From Sphingomicrobium arenosum (GTDB lineage Bacteria; Pseudomonadota; Alphaproteobacteria; Sphingomonadales; Sphingomonadaceae), in the NCBI RefSeq assembly GCF_026157085.1, contig NZ_JANPVN010000001.1, forward strand, positions 372,001 through 436,000: a stretch of DNA of 64,000 nt, given 5' to 3'. Below the pieces are notes generated by a model. That model was not told the DNA's origin. It did not search any database and saw only the letters and a program-made list of their open reading frames with translations. Shown here in pieces: positions 1 through 11,779 of this stretch (its first letter is position 1; the number at the start of each line of letters is the position of its first letter). The position numbers and the translations under genes were made by a program.

Positions 1-1452
<1,452 letters not shown>

Positions 1453-1475
1453 GGCCCTGTCCCCCCTAAAGCGTG

Positions 1476-2309
1476 TCAGCCATGATAGGGGGGCTGGTGC
1501 AGGCCCTTGGGGCTCTCGGTGAAGATTTCGATGCCGTCCTCGGTGATGCCGATCGAATGTTCGAACTGCGCCGACAGGCTGCGGTCGCGGGTGACCGCGG
1601 TCCAGCCGTCGCCGAGGATCTTCACGTCGGCGCGGCCGATGTTGATCATCGGTTCGACCGTGAAGAACATGCCGGGGCGAAGCTCGGGACCGGTGCCTGC
1701 GCGGCCCGCATGGACGACTTCGGGGCTGTCATGGAACAGCCGCCCGAGGCCATGGCCGCAAAAGTCGCGCACGACGCCATAGCGATGCTTTTCGGCATGG
1801 CTCTGGATGGCGTGGCTGATGTCGCCGAGGCGATTGCCGGGGCGTGCCTGCTCGAGCCCGAGCATGAGGCATTCGTAGGTGACCTCGACCAGCTTTTTCG
1901 CCTTCACATTGGGTTCGCCGACGAAATACATGCGGCTGGTATCGCCGTGCCAGCCATCGAGGATGGGGGTCACGTCGATGTTGACGATATCGCCGTCCTT
2001 CAGGACCTTGTCGCCCGGAATGCCGTGGCACACGACATGGTTGATCGAGGTGCAGCAGCTCTTGGTATAGCCGCGATAGCCCAAGGTGGCGGGGACGCCG
2101 CCGCCCGCCAGCGTCATGTCGAAAACGATGCGGTCGATTTCCTCGGTGGTGATGCCGGGCACGACATGGTCGGTGAGGGCATCGAGGATCGAGGCGGCGA
2201 GCTGGCCCGCCTTGCGCATGCCGGCAAAGCCCGCTTCGCCATGCAGCTTGATGACGCCCGACTTGGGCTCGACGCGGTCTTCGGGACCCACCTTGATATA
2301 TTCGGTCAT
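1476..2309 (-). CDS. map: Methionine aminopeptidase, type I
   Basis: Removes the initiator methionine from nascent proteins in the cytoplasm. The 277-residue protein has all five metal ligands of the pita-bread fold: D112 and D123 (in NIDVTPILDGWHGDTS), H186 (FCGHGLGR), E219 (FTVEPM) and E250 (AQFEHS), plus the substrate-binding histidine in VCHGIP. The N-terminus is about 15 residues longer than in the E. coli enzyme, as in many alphaproteobacterial Map proteins. The start at 2309 lies 53 nt from the divergent GFA gene start, so that gap must hold both promoters. Confidence 0.97.
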   Translation of the reverse strand: MTEYIKVGPEDRVEPKSGVIKLHGEAGFAGMRKAGQLAASILDALTDHVVPGITTEEIDRIVFDMTLAGGGVPATLGYRGYTKSCCTSINHVVCHGIPGDKVLKDGDIVNIDVTPILDGWHGDTSRMYFVGEPNVKAKKLVEVTYECLMLGLEQARPGNRLGDISHAIQSHAEKHRYGVVRDFCGHGLGRLFHDSPEVVHAGRAGTGPELRPGMFFTVEPMINIGRADVKILGDGWTAVTRDRSLSAQFEHSIGITEDGIEIFTESPKGLHQPPYHG

Positions 2310-2362
2310 GAGGCGCGATATAGGCGCTAATGACGCGAAAGGCGAGGGGAGCGAAGAGCGGT

Positions 2363-2839
2363 ATGGGCGAGGAAGTGAAACGGGCCGGGCATTGCGCCTG
2401 CGGGGCGGTGCGCATCGAGGTCGCGGGCGAACCGCTCATCACCCATGCCTGCCACTGCACCTATTGCCAGCGCGAGAGCGGGTCGGCCTTCGGGCTGAAC
2501 TGCCTCTATGAAGCGGATCGGGTGGCGATCGAGGGGCCGGTGGAGCGCGTCGTCACGCCGAGCGAGAGCGGGGAGGATCAGTGGATCCTGCGCTGCGAGC
2601 GCTGTCATGTCGCGGTGTCGGGCCATTACCGGCATTTGCGCGAGAAGATGCATTTCGTGCGCGCCGGCGTGCTCGGCGATCGTCCGGGGCTGGGGCCCGA
2701 CGTGCATATTCATACCAGCGCGAAGATGGGCTGGCTCACCCTCGATCCAGAGGTGCCCGCGTTCGAGGATTTCTACGACGCGCGGACCTTCTGGACCGAG
2801 GCGCAGATGGCGCGCTGGAAGGCGGCGGCGAAGGGCTAG
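2363..2839 (+). CDS. GFA (glutathione-dependent formaldehyde-activating enzyme-like) zinc protein
   Basis: 158-residue GFA-fold protein. The zinc-binding cysteines are in CACGAVR, HACHCTYC and LRCERCHVAVS. Many GFA homologues have no proven formaldehyde activity, so the substrate is open. An in-frame ATG at 2330 would add eleven residues; 2363 is preferred because family members start shortly before the first CxCG motif. The 3' end overlaps the convergent S41 protease gene by 4 nt. Confidence 0.85.
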   Translation: MGEEVKRAGHCACGAVRIEVAGEPLITHACHCTYCQRESGSAFGLNCLYEADRVAIEGPVERVVTPSESGEDQWILRCERCHVAVSGHYRHLREKMHFVRAGVLGDRPGLGPDVHIHTSAKMGWLTLDPEVPAFEDFYDARTFWTEAQMARWKAAAKG

Positions 2840-4326
2840 TCCGAACAGCCGAAGCGGCAGGCGCCGGACTTGAGGTGATCGAGTGCCCACCCGACGGGAT
2901 TGGACACGTCCGCCGGAATGCGGACATCGGGGGCGATGCCTTTGCCATCGATGCCCCATTCGGGGAGGCGGTTCGATCGGCTCGTAGCCCAGGCGACGGC
3001 GTAGCGATCCGATGGAAGATAGCTGACGGCCATGTTCGACAAATCGAGCGCCCCGGCACTGTCCCGCTGTCCATAGAGCGTGACCTTGCGCGACTGCATC
3101 GCATCTAGGATCAACTGTTCGGCCGACGAGGCGCTATTGTCGATCAGGATCGCGACCTGCTGCGGATTGCGCAAGACATGATCGCGCGTCCGGATCCAGA
3201 AGTCGTGCTTGTAATCGAAGCGCATCCACTCGCCGTCGTTCGCCTCGAGCTTGTCGGCAACGCCGTCGTAATAGGCCGCTGAATCATCGTCGCCTTCTTC
3301 GCGCGCTTCCTCGGCTTGCGCGCGACGGGCCTCGACATGGACCTCGCTGTCACGAAATTCGATCAATGGTTCGATCATGGGTTGCGTGTAGAGATAGTCG
3401 ATCAATGGCGAATAGGTCGCATCGCCCCCGCCCCCATTGTTGCGCACGTCGATAATCATATAGGTTCGCTCGGCCAGCAGGTCCGCATTGTCCGTCACCA
3501 AGGATTTGACCGTCTCGATATGCCGTGGCGACATGCTCGGCGCGCGGACCAGCACGGCGTCCTCGCCGAACGGCTCGATAGCCCACTCGGCGCCGAGAGG
3601 TTGTCCTTCAGCACCGGCGGGATAGTCGCGGGTGAAGCGCCCGCCGTCATCGAGCCTGAGAGCATTTCCTTCCAGAAACGCCTCATAGGCTTCCGGGCTG
3701 AAATCGCGATTGCGAAGATCAAGATTGTAGGTCCCAGCGGACGTCTCGGTGAACACGCCCATCACCGCGCCGGGACGACGCCAGATTTTGGGGCGGGCAT
3801 CGATGATGCGTGCCTCGTAGACGCCCGCGTGGTCGGCATGGCGAAGGATGACGAGATCATAGTTCGAGCCGAGGGACCAAAGGCCCTCGATCGGCGCTCG
3901 ATCCGCGCCCAATGCGTCGATGACGGCGCGCGCGGCATCCGTATCGAGGGCGTCGCGCATCAACGGGGCAGGCCGAAGATCAGTCGTCAGCTCCTTGCCG
4001 GGAATGTTATCGGACAGGAGGTCGAGTTGGAGATGGCCGTCGTCGAACCAATCGACGTAAGTGCGCATCCGGTCGTAGAGCTGTCCCGCGGTGAGGTCGT
4101 CGCTGTTGGCGAGCATCGACGACTTGATCACCTCGTACTCGGCGCGATTGTCGTCCGTCACTTTCGTGGGGAAACCGGCATAACCTTCCTCGACGATCCG
4201 AACGAGCTGGACGAGGTCGGCAGCGTTGTGCTCGGCGTTAGCTTCGTGGTGAGGGGCGGCCGCAAGCGCTGCGGTGCCACTCAAGGCGCTGGACGCAGCG
4301 AGCGCGATGGCGATCAAACGGATCAT
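2836..4326 (-). CDS. S41 family peptidase (C-terminal processing protease-like), exported
   Basis: 496-residue protein with a Sec signal peptide (positive MIR start, hydrophobic core, ALAAAP cleavage region). The C-terminal half has S41 features: the beta-strand/turn YMIIDVRNNGGGG near residue 310, and LIDNSASSAEQLILDAM, where the nucleophilic serine is expected, followed by the GKGIAPDVRIP segment typical of tail-specific proteases. No PDZ domain is obvious. The start at 4326 is chosen because the signal peptide begins there and a GGGGGAA purine tract precedes it; upstream in-frame codons give an implausible leader. Probably a periplasmic peptidase of unknown target. Confidence 0.82.
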   Translation of the reverse strand: MIRLIAIALAASSALSGTAALAAAPHHEANAEHNAADLVQLVRIVEEGYAGFPTKVTDDNRAEYEVIKSSMLANSDDLTAGQLYDRMRTYVDWFDDGHLQLDLLSDNIPGKELTTDLRPAPLMRDALDTDAARAVIDALGADRAPIEGLWSLGSNYDLVILRHADHAGVYEARIIDARPKIWRRPGAVMGVFTETSAGTYNLDLRNRDFSPEAYEAFLEGNALRLDDGGRFTRDYPAGAEGQPLGAEWAIEPFGEDAVLVRAPSMSPRHIETVKSLVTDNADLLAERTYMIIDVRNNGGGGDATYSPLIDYLYTQPMIEPLIEFRDSEVHVEARRAQAEEAREEGDDDSAAYYDGVADKLEANDGEWMRFDYKHDFWIRTRDHVLRNPQQVAILIDNSASSAEQLILDAMQSRKVTLYGQRDSAGALDLSNMAVSYLPSDRYAVAWATSRSNRLPEWGIDGKGIAPDVRIPADVSNPVGWALDHLKSGACRFGCSD

Positions 4327-4465
4327 GGATTTCCCCCCATTGCTTCGACGGCGAACGTAGCTCTGGCGTCGAGAGGGATGGCCAGCGTGCTTTCGATCAA
4401 CCGTATGGACGCTTGGACCAACGGCGGCGTTGTGCGCGGGGGCCGGGGCGCATAGGGTGCGCGCC

Positions 4466-5221
4466 ATGAGCCGTACCTATACCGCCGCGCTCGTCATCAT
4501 CGGCGACGAGATCCTTTCAGGCCGCACGCAGGACAAGAATGTCGCGCAGATCGCGCAGTGGCTCAACGTGCAGGGCATCCGCCTCAGCGAGGTGCGGGTG
4601 GTGGCCGATGTCGAGGACGCGATCATCGAGGCGGTGAACGCGCTTCGGCAGCGCAACGACTATCTGTTCACCACCGGCGGGATCGGGCCGACGCATGACG
4701 ATATCACGGTCGATGCGATCGCGGCGGCGCTGGGCGTGCCCGTCGTCGTCCATCCGGAGGCCGAGCGGATGCTGCGCAATTATTATGCCTCGATCGAGAA
4801 GGAAGCGACGCCGGCGCGGATGAGCATGGCGCGGGTGCCGCAGGGCGCGGGCCTCATCGACAATCCGGTATCGGGAGCGCCCGGTATCATGATCGAGAAT
4901 ATCTACATCATGGCGGGCATCCCGCACATCACCGCGGGGATGTTGGAAGGGTTGACCGGGACGCTGGAAGGCGGGCGGCCGCTGGTCAGCGTGACGGTCG
5001 GGGCCTTTTCGCCCGAGAGCGAGGTCGCGGACCTGCTTCGCGCGGTGGTCAAGGCGCATCCGGACGTGGCGCTCGGCAGCTATCCCTTCTTCAAGGAAGG
5101 GCGCTACGGGTCGAATTTCGTGATGCGGGCGGAGGGCGAAGAGGCCGCCGCGGCCTGTGCCGAGGATCTTGCCGGACGGCTGCGCGCGGCTGGGTACGAT
5201 CCGACGGTCGGCGGGCTTTAG
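4466..5221 (+). CDS. Molybdopterin-binding (MoCF) domain protein, CinA N-terminal-like
   Basis: 251-residue protein beginning MSRTYTAALVIIGDEILSGR, the hallmark of the MoCF_biosynth domain shared by MoaB/Mog and the N-terminal half of CinA. The second motif, FTTGGIGPTHDDITVDA, is also intact. It lacks the C-terminal nicotinamide-nucleotide amidase domain of full CinA, so it belongs to the single-domain 'competence/damage-inducible protein A' group, whose physiological role is not settled. The start at 4466 excludes a 12-residue upstream extension. It runs divergently from the S41 gene and is followed by a palindromic repeat. Confidence 0.88.
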   Translation: MSRTYTAALVIIGDEILSGRTQDKNVAQIAQWLNVQGIRLSEVRVVADVEDAIIEAVNALRQRNDYLFTTGGIGPTHDDITVDAIAAALGVPVVVHPEAERMLRNYYASIEKEATPARMSMARVPQGAGLIDNPVSGAPGIMIENIYIMAGIPHITAGMLEGLTGTLEGGRPLVSVTVGAFSPESEVADLLRAVVKAHPDVALGSYPFFKEGRYGSNFVMRAEGEEAAAACAEDLAGRLRAAGYDPTVGGL

Positions 5222-5230
5222 ACTTCACGT

Positions 5231-5300
5231 CATCCCAGCGAAGGCTGGGAGCCATGCCGTCTCGAATAGTCGCCTGGACATGGGCCCCAGCCTTCGCTGT
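5231..5300. repeat. REP-like inverted repeat between convergent genes
   Basis: ATCCCAGCGAAGGCTGGGA at about 5232-5250 is itself a hairpin (TCCCAGC/GCTGGGA) and is repeated in inverted orientation at 5284-5300 (CCCAGCCTTCGCTG), so about 70 nt can fold into a long stem or two small hairpins. Elements with this core are common between convergent genes in sphingomonad genomes. It could act as a bidirectional transcription stop for the genes ending at 5221 and 5309. Confidence 0.7.
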
Positions 5301-5308
5301 GGCGACGG

Positions 5309-5626
5309 TTATGTCTCACATTTGGTCGCCCAGTCGGCATAGGGCGTATTCCGCGCCATCTTGCGATTATAGTCGGGCGCGCCGTCGTCCCACCACGGCG
5401 GGCCGCGTTCTCCCAAGGCATGCTTGGCGGCATCGACGCGCTGGCGTGCCGCCTCGCGCGCGGCATCGTCGCCCGCGCGCATGGCCCGGCCCTTTGCGGC
5501 ACGCGCGGCCATGAGCTCGCGCACCAGCGCGTCGCGCTCCTCGGGCGGCAGGGCGGGGTCGCTCATTCGCCACAGGCGGCCGCGCACGAGGAAATAGCGC
5601 TGATCGGGGGTGATCGGATATTTCAT
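5309..5626 (-). CDS. Conserved small hypothetical protein (105 aa)
   Basis: 105-residue soluble protein starting MKYPITPDQRYFLVRGRLWR, followed by a helical Ala/Arg/Glu-rich stretch and a WWDDGAPDYNR motif near the C-terminus. I recognise the opening as that of a conserved alphaproteobacterial protein with no assigned function. No signal peptide or membrane segment. It is divergent from the antiporter gene, with 44 nt between the starts. Confidence 0.75.
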   Translation of the reverse strand: MKYPITPDQRYFLVRGRLWRMSDPALPPEERDALVRELMAARAAKGRAMRAGDDAAREAARQRVDAAKHALGERGPPWWDDGAPDYNRKMARNTPYADWATKCET

Positions 5627-5670
5627 GCCGGTTGTGGAACCATCGACCTGCCTTTATCGCTCCACTGCCA

Positions 5671-7620
5671 ATGATCGACGCAATCGCGCCCTTCCTCCTC
5701 GCCGCCGGCGACAATCGCATCGTCATTTCCGTCGCGCTGATCGGGCTCGCCGGGATCGGCGCGCAATGGGTGGCGTGGCGCACCGGGCTGCCCGCCATCG
5801 CGCTGATGCTGGTGGCAGGGATCATCCTCGGGCCCGTGACGGGGATCGTTCGGCCCAACGAGGACTTCGGCGAGCTGCTCGAGCCTGCCGTCGCGCTGGC
5901 GGTCGCGATCATCCTGTTCGAAGGCGGATTGCAGCTGCGCTTCGGCGAATTGAAGAAGACGGGCGGCGCGGTGCCGCGACTGGTGCTGATCGGGGTGCCT
6001 GTCGGCTGGGCGCTGGGCGCCATCGCGCTGCACGAGGTGGCGGGGCTGACGCTGGGCGTAGCGGTGCTGTTCGCGGGCATTCTGGTGGTCACCGGCCCGA
6101 CCGTGATCATCCCGCTTTTGCGGCAGACCAACCTTGCCCAGCGGCCCCGCGCGATCCTCAAGTGGGAAGGGATCGTCAACGATCCCATCGGCGCGCTGGC
6201 CGCCGTGGTGACCTATGAATTCCTGCTCCAGCAGCAGCAAGGGACCAGCTTTTACGACAATATCATCGGGATCACCATCGCCAGCATCATGGCGGGCGGC
6301 GTGGGTTATGGCGCGGCCAAGGCGGTGGCATTCACCTTCCCGCGCGGCATGGTGCCCGAGTTCCTGAAAGCGCCGATCCTGTTCGTGACGGTGATCGGCA
6401 CTTTCGTCTTCTCCAACTATGTACAGCAGGAAACCGGGCTGCTCGCGGTGACGGTGATGGGGATCGTGCTGGCGAATACCCATCTGTCGAGCGCGCGCAC
6501 CTATCTGCCGTTCAAGGAGAATATTACGATCATCCTCGTCTCGGGCGTGTTCGTGACGCTGTCGGCGAGCCTCGACTGGGCGATGATCCAGCAATTCCAG
6601 TGGCGCTGGCTGGCCTTCCTTCTCGTTCTCTTGTTCCTGGTGCGGCCGTTGACCGTGCTGATCAGCCTCGCCTTCTCCAAGGTGCCGTGGAAGGAGCGCC
6701 TCTTCGTCGCCTGGATCGCGCCGCGCGGCATCGTGCTGGTGGCGATCTCGGGCCTGTTCGCGCTGCGCCTCGACGAGCTAGGCTATTCGGGCGGCATGCT
6801 GCTCATCACCTTGAGCTTTGCAGTGGTGGCGGCGACCATCCTCGCGCATGGCTTCACCGCCGCGCCGCTCGCCAAGATGCTGGGGTTGAACGGGCCCGAG
6901 AGCAATGGCGTGCTGATCGTGGGGACGACGCCCTTCTCGCTCCAGCTTGCCAAGACGCTGCGCGACCTCAAGGTGCCGGTGGTGATCGCCGACACGAGCT
7001 GGCAGCGGCTGGGCGCGGCGCGGACCGAGAAACTGCCCACCTTCCATGGCGAGATCCTCGCCGAGGCGACCGAGGAGGATCTGGATTTCAACCAGTTCCA
7101 GGTCCTCGTCGCAACGACCGGCAACGAGGCCTATAATGCGCTCGTCTGTTCCGAATTCGCGCCCGAGATCGGGTCGGACAATGTCTATCAGCTGGGCGAT
7201 GCATCGGGCGATGACCCACATGCGCTGCCCACGAGCCTGCGCGGTCGTGCGCTGTTCGATGCGGGTCATGGCGTCGAGGATGTCGCCGACCATGTCGCGC
7301 GCGGCTGGCAGCTGATGCCGATCAGATTAACGATCACTTTCGACACCAACCTCATGCGCAGCCACTTGCCCGAAGAACATCTGCCGGTGTTCGTGCTGCG
7401 CGAGGACGGTCGGCTGCGTTTCTATACCCACGCCTCGCGCCCCGACGGGCGGCCGGGCGACACCATCGTGGCCTATGTCCCGCCCGGCACGCCGCATCCC
7501 ATGGAATCGGTCTTGCCGAACCGGGAGCATGACGAGGAGGGCGACGCGGCCGAAGAGAAGCGCGACGGCGCGCCCAACGCGCTGCCCGACCCGGGCGATG
7601 AGCAGGAGGAACGCAAGTGA
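5671..7620 (+). CDS. CPA-family cation:proton antiporter with C-terminal TrkA-N (NAD-binding) domain
   Basis: 649-residue inner-membrane protein. Residues about 10-400 hold twelve or so membrane segments with typical antiporter signatures ([49 protein letters not shown], whose ND is the expected ion-binding pair). Residues about 415-540 form a Rossmann-like TrkA-N domain ([33 protein letters not shown]), suggesting regulation by nucleotides. The likely role is Na+ or K+/H+ exchange for pH and ion homeostasis. The ATG at 5671 is preferred over an in-frame TTG at 5632. The next gene starts inside its stop codon (GTGA). Confidence 0.9.
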   Translation: MIDAIAPFLLAAGDNRIVISVALIGLAGIGAQWVAWRTGLPAIALMLVAGIILGPVTGIVRPNEDFGELLEPAVALAVAIILFEGGLQLRFGELKKTGGAVPRLVLIGVPVGWALGAIALHEVAGLTLGVAVLFAGILVVTGPTVIIPLLRQTNLAQRPRAILKWEGIVNDPIGALAAVVTYEFLLQQQQGTSFYDNIIGITIASIMAGGVGYGAAKAVAFTFPRGMVPEFLKAPILFVTVIGTFVFSNYVQQETGLLAVTVMGIVLANTHLSSARTYLPFKENITIILVSGVFVTLSASLDWAMIQQFQWRWLAFLLVLLFLVRPLTVLISLAFSKVPWKERLFVAWIAPRGIVLVAISGLFALRLDELGYSGGMLLITLSFAVVAATILAHGFTAAPLAKMLGLNGPESNGVLIVGTTPFSLQLAKTLRDLKVPVVIADTSWQRLGAARTEKLPTFHGEILAEATEEDLDFNQFQVLVATTGNEAYNALVCSEFAPEIGSDNVYQLGDASGDDPHALPTSLRGRALFDAGHGVEDVADHVARGWQLMPIRLTITFDTNLMRSHLPEEHLPVFVLREDGRLRFYTHASRPDGRPGDTIVAYVPPGTPHPMESVLPNREHDEEGDAAEEKRDGAPNALPDPGDEQEERK

Positions 7621-8240
7621 CGACCCCCCGCCACCCTTATTGGCTCGCGCTGCTCGGGCTTGCCGCGCTGGCAGGCTGCCGCGAGCCGGCACCCGCAGGT
7701 CCCGAGCCCGAGGCGAACACCGAGGTGCCGCCGCTGCGCTCGATCATCCGAGAGGATATCGAGGAGCAGGTGCCGGTCGATGATGAGGTGGAAGTACCGA
7801 TGGAGTTGACCGTCGGCTTTGCGAACCGCGATGGGCTGGATGCGGCGAGCGAGGAGGCGATCCTTGCTTTCCTCGGCAAGGAACGGCTGGGAAGCGAGGA
7901 GGCGATCACGCTGTTCGGCCATTCGGACTCGATCGGTTCGGACGAGGCCAACGAACGCGCCAGTCGCGAACGCGCGCAGGTCGTCGCCGACTATCTGGAA
8001 GCACAGGGCGTGGCGGCGGACCGGATCACCATCGTCGCGCTGGGCGAGCATAATCCGATCGCGCCCAATCTCACGCTGGACGGCGAGCCCGACGAGGAGG
8101 GGCAGGCGCGCAATCGCCGTGTCGAGATCGTGATGGGCACGCCCGCCGAGATCATCGAGCGGCGCGCGCTGGAGGCGCAGGAGGATGCGGTCGAGGCCGA
8201 GGCACAGGCTGCCGGGCGCGCGACCGAGCCCGCCAGCTGA
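7617..8240 (+). CDS. OmpA-family outer-membrane lipoprotein
   Basis: 207-residue protein starting with GTG overlapping the antiporter stop. The N-terminus is a lipoprotein signal ([12 protein letters not shown]; Cys at about residue 21). The C-terminal half is an OmpA peptidoglycan-binding domain: [20 protein letters not shown] and an [15 protein letters not shown] segment with the diaminopimelate-binding Asp/Arg pattern (NRRVEIVM at the end). It likely anchors the outer membrane to peptidoglycan. Translational coupling to the antiporter is likely, although no functional link is obvious. Confidence 0.88.
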   Translation: MTTPRHPYWLALLGLAALAGCREPAPAGPEPEANTEVPPLRSIIREDIEEQVPVDDEVEVPMELTVGFANRDGLDAASEEAILAFLGKERLGSEEAITLFGHSDSIGSDEANERASRERAQVVADYLEAQGVAADRITIVALGEHNPIAPNLTLDGEPDEEGQARNRRVEIVMGTPAEIIERRALEAQEDAVEAEAQAAGRATEPAS

Positions 8241-8568
8241 GCCGCGATATACAAAAACGAGGCGTGTCGGATCGAACACGATCCAGATCAATCGTACTTT
8301 TTTAACTCAAAATTTGACGTCAAATCGCCAATTTCTGCTCTCTTCGAGCGGGCCACGCGGCACCTTTCTTGGCCGTCGCGGGTACGTTGGCGCTGGAGCG
8401 CCACTCCGGCTTAAATCCATCATAATCATCCTCAGTTGCACCTACGCGGGCGCGCAGGCAGGCACATGCTCGGCTTGACGCGCGTGGGGGGCGCCAGGCC
8501 GTCGTCTTCCCGCGCGCCTGTATAGATTTGGCGGTCCGGACCCGGATCGCCCTCGCAAGGAAGATGAC
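8241..8568. other. Intergenic region upstream of the autotransporter-like gene
   Basis: 328 nt without a credible gene. The first 100 nt are clearly AT-richer than the surroundings (runs around 8295-8330). A small hairpin GGCGC-TGGA-GCGCC lies near 8390. The last bases contain the AAGGAAGATGAC ribosome-binding region for the start at 8569. No promoter was identified with confidence. Confidence 0.5.
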
Positions 8569-11232
8569 ATGACCGCGATCACCACCAGCAGCCCCAAGCT
8601 CCGTTGGCTTTCGGGCGCCTCGCTCGCCGTGCTGGGCGTCACTGTCCCGGCGCAGGCGCAGACCGTCACGGTCGATGCGGGCGACCAGCATGTGGTGACC
8701 GGCACCGACGTTCTCGACATCATCGAGATCGGCAATATCTGCGACGATCCGGCGCTCGGCGATTATTGCGGCACGTCGGTCAATGCCACCACGGCAAGCG
8801 ATGTCTTCACGGTGAGCGCGGTCCTCACCGGCACCGCCGACGGGCAGGTCCGCCAGGAAGGCAGCGCCATCGGCACCCCCGGTTCGGTCACCGGGTCGGG
8901 CGGCGAGGGGGCGGTCACCCTCACCATGTCGAATGCGGGGTCGGCGGGCGTGCTGGTACGCGCGCACGTCTTCGACGGGGCCACGGGCACGGCAAGCGCG
9001 GCGCAGGACGTTCGCGCGCGTGCCGAAGTTGCCCTGGGGACGGGGCAGGGCGTCGTCTCGCAGGAGGCCGATGGCGATCGGGCGAACCTGTTCCTCGACA
9101 ATGACGGCTTTCTCACCGTGCTGATCGATGCCGACGCAGCCAATAGTTCGACCCAGCCGGTCGATGCGACGGCGTCCGCGCTCTTGGCTAGCGGCAATGC
9201 GATCCGCCAGGAATATGATCATAATGACGGCCAGGCCGGCCGGCTCGTCATCGACAATGCCGCCTCGGGGGTGATGACGGTGTCGCTCGATGCCGATGCC
9301 GGATTGGTCGGACAGGGAACGGCGCGGGCCGTGGCGCGCGCCGACGATGCGCTGATCGAGCAGGTCATGGAAGTGCCGGGCACGGGCTTGCAGACGAATG
9401 CGATCGTCAACCTTGGCGATATCGACCTCTATGTTTCGGCGGATGCGGCGGGCTTCAATGCGGTCGCCAACGCCTCGAACGAGACCGCGATCCTCCAGTC
9501 GGGCGCGGACAATTTGATCCAGAATGGGGGCGTCATCGACATGGCGGTGCGCGCCGATGCCGATGTGCCGAGCTTTTCGAGCGCGGTCGCCGAGGCGGTC
9601 GCGCTGCCCGGCACGGGCATCCTCCAGCTGGGCCCCGACAACCAGATTTCCAACGCCGCGAGCGCGAGCATCCTGTGGGCGGTGAATGCCGCTGCCGGTG
9701 CCGGCAACGCCACCCCGCTCAACAGCGCCGAGGCCAGTGTCGGCAGCTCGACCGGTCTCGGCTGGGGCATCCGCCAGATGCAATATGGCGTCGGCACGAC
9801 GGCCGATCTGCAATTCATCAATGCCGGACGCGTCGACATGGGCGTGGATGCGGCCGTGGTCGGTGGCGTCAATGCCAGCGTCGGCGGGGCGCTTGGCGAC
9901 CCGCTCTGGGCGGTGGCGCAGACGGGCGAAGCCGACGTCAACAATGCGCTGTTCGACAATGACGGCACGATGACGGTCGATTATTGGGCGCGCGCCGCAT
10001 CGGCGTCGGGTTCGGCGTCGGTCGACGGCGGCATGGTCGCCCAGCGCTTCTATAATGGCGATAGCGCCGCAGCGCTGATCGACAATGCGGGCACGATGCT
10101 GATGTTCGCGCGCGCCAGCATGGGGATGGCGACGGGCAGCGGCGCAGCGCTCGTCCACGCGGTCGGCCTCCAGCAGGAAAGCTTCGGCCTCAACGCCGAA
10201 TTGCGCGCTGCCGTGGCTCTGTTCCGACCGCTATGGCGTGACGCTGTTCGGGTCGGTCGCCTATCAGGTCGCCGAGCAGGATGGCGATGTCGAGGCGCCG
10301 AACTACGACGCCAATCGCTGGCAGGCGATGCTGGGCGCCGAACTCGCGCTGTCGCCGTCGAGCTTTGCGGGCCTGTCGGTCTCGCTGGTCGGCAATGATC
10401 ATGCGTTCGAGGACTTGGGCGGTACCGATGTGGATGCCAGCGGCACCGTGCTCGGCGCCTATCTGGGCACCGACAAGGGCGCCGGCCTCTATGCCAAGGT
10501 GCTGGGCAGCTATGGCTGGTACGACATGGACGCGGACCGCGACATCGCGATCAACGGCTTTGGCGGGACCGCCATCGGGTCGAGCGATCTGACGCAATGG
10601 ACGTTGGGCGCGCATCTCGGCTACCGGGCGATGCTCGGCGAGCGCGCGGCGGTCACGCCCTATGTCCATCTCGACCATGTCGCGACCCGGATGGACGGGT
10701 TCAGCGAAACGGGGGTCGCGGGCGCGAGCCTGACGCTCGCCGATATGGACGAAAGCCGGACCTATACGACGGTCGGTGGCCGCCTTGCGGGCGATATCGG
10801 CGGTGTGGTCGCCGAGCTCGATCTCGGCTGGCGGCGCCTGCATGGCGACGATCGCACCGGCTTTAGCGCCTATCTGTGCGATCAGTCGCAATGCCCGTTC
10901 GACGTCGTCTCGAGCGCCGAGGAGCGTGACAGCGCGCTGCTCGGGCTGGCGCTTGGCACGAAGGTCGGCCGCGCCGATGTGCAGGTCGCGTACCAAGGGC
11001 TGTTCGACGGGGCGCGCACGAGCCACGCGGGCAATGTGCGCCTGCGCCTGCCGCTCGGCAGTGCACCGGCGCCGGTCATCGCGCCGCCGCCGCCGCCCCC
11101 CGCGCCGCCGGCCCGCCACCTGCGCCCGCGACGGTGACCTGTCCCGACGGCACGGCGATCCTGGCGGGCGAGGATTGCCCGCCGCCGCCCCCGCCGCCGC
11201 CGCCGCCCGCGCCAGAACCCGAGCGCGGCTAG
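8569..11232 (+). pseudogene. Autotransporter-like outer-membrane protein, disrupted by two frameshifts
   Basis: Residues 1-30 form a signal peptide (SGASLAVLGVTVPAQAQ). The passenger, read in the frame of 8569 up to about 10205, is rich in Ala/Asp/Asn/Gly (e.g. LFDNDGTMTVDYWARAA). Translation then continues sensibly only one frame on, from about 10220 (DRYGVTLFGSVAYQ), giving a beta-barrel of alternating strands to about 11070. Near 11095-11115, in a CCG-rich tract, the frame returns to the first one to give a typical tail: PATVTCPDGTAILAGEDC, a proline run and APEPERG, stop at 11232. Read literally, the first frame stops at 10398. Either a pseudogene or two sequencing indels; a complete product would be about 887 residues. 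RBS AAGGA precedes the start. Confidence 0.72.
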
Positions 11233-11263
11233 GGCAGGGGCCCGAGGGCACTCATGAACGAAA

Positions 11264-11292
11264 GGCCGGTCCCGATGGGGCCGGCCCTTTTT
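11264..11292 (+). terminator. Rho-independent terminator after the autotransporter-like gene
   Basis: GGCCGGTCCC-GAT-GGGGCCGGCC forms a stem of about ten pairs (one G-T) followed by a five-T run (11288-11292), 31 nt after the restored stop codon at 11232. Its position supports 11232 as the original end of the gene. Confidence 0.85.
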
Positions 11293-11375
11293 CGCGACAC
11301 GACATGAGGCGATGGGCGCGCGCCAGCCGCGAACCGCAGCCGAAGCAGACGCAAACCGTCAGATTTTCAGGAAAA

Positions 11376-11449
11376 TGGAGCGGGTGAAGGGAATCGAACC
11401 CTCGTCTTAAGCTTGGGAAGCTCCTGCTCTACCATTGAGCTACACCCGC
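11376..11449 (-). tRNA. tRNA-Gly (anticodon CCC)
   Basis: The minus strand reads GCGGGTGTAGCTCAATGGTA onward: acceptor stem GCGGGTG/CACCCGC, D-arm GCTC/GAGC, anticodon loop TTCCCAA (CCC), T-arm GAGGGTTCGATTCCCTT, discriminator U and encoded CCA (74 nt). The anticodon stem has one terminal G-A mismatch and one G-U pair, so folding is good but not perfect. A 40-nt copy of its 5' half occurs at 26777-26816, marking this as a probable island insertion site. Confidence 0.93.
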
Positions 11450-11779
11450 ATCACGTTGGAAACGCTTGTTATTTTCGGCGGTCTACATTAGGCGTTTTAA
11501 TGTCGACCGGTTAGCCGAAGCTTACGACCGAGGACGCCTTTGGCGGAAATGCTATCGTTTGGTCAACAGCTTCCGGCGTCACCGCCGAAAATTCGTCTCT
11601 GAATCCTCCGGTAGTGCCCAAGGAACGGCCAGCATCCGGTCGAAGTCGACTGCGCAAGGGCTTCTGGTTCATGGAAAGGACGCAATTTCTCGGAACCATC
11701 AAGCCGTTCTCGCTTTTGCCCTATTCCACCTGCTATGGACTTTGTGCGGTAGCGTTATTGCCGCCACGAGGAGAATTTT
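11450..11779. other. Left end of the putative island: intergenic, tRNA promoter side and stress operon leader
   Basis: 330 nt with no convincing gene and lower GC than the flanks. On the minus strand it must supply the tRNA promoter; only a weak AATAAC-like -10 at about 11468-11473 can be seen, with no good -35. On the plus strand it leads into the stressosome operon, whose ribosome-binding site CGAGGAGA lies at 11767-11774. I found no GGAAC-N16/17-CGTT (EcfG-type) promoter here. Confidence 0.5.
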
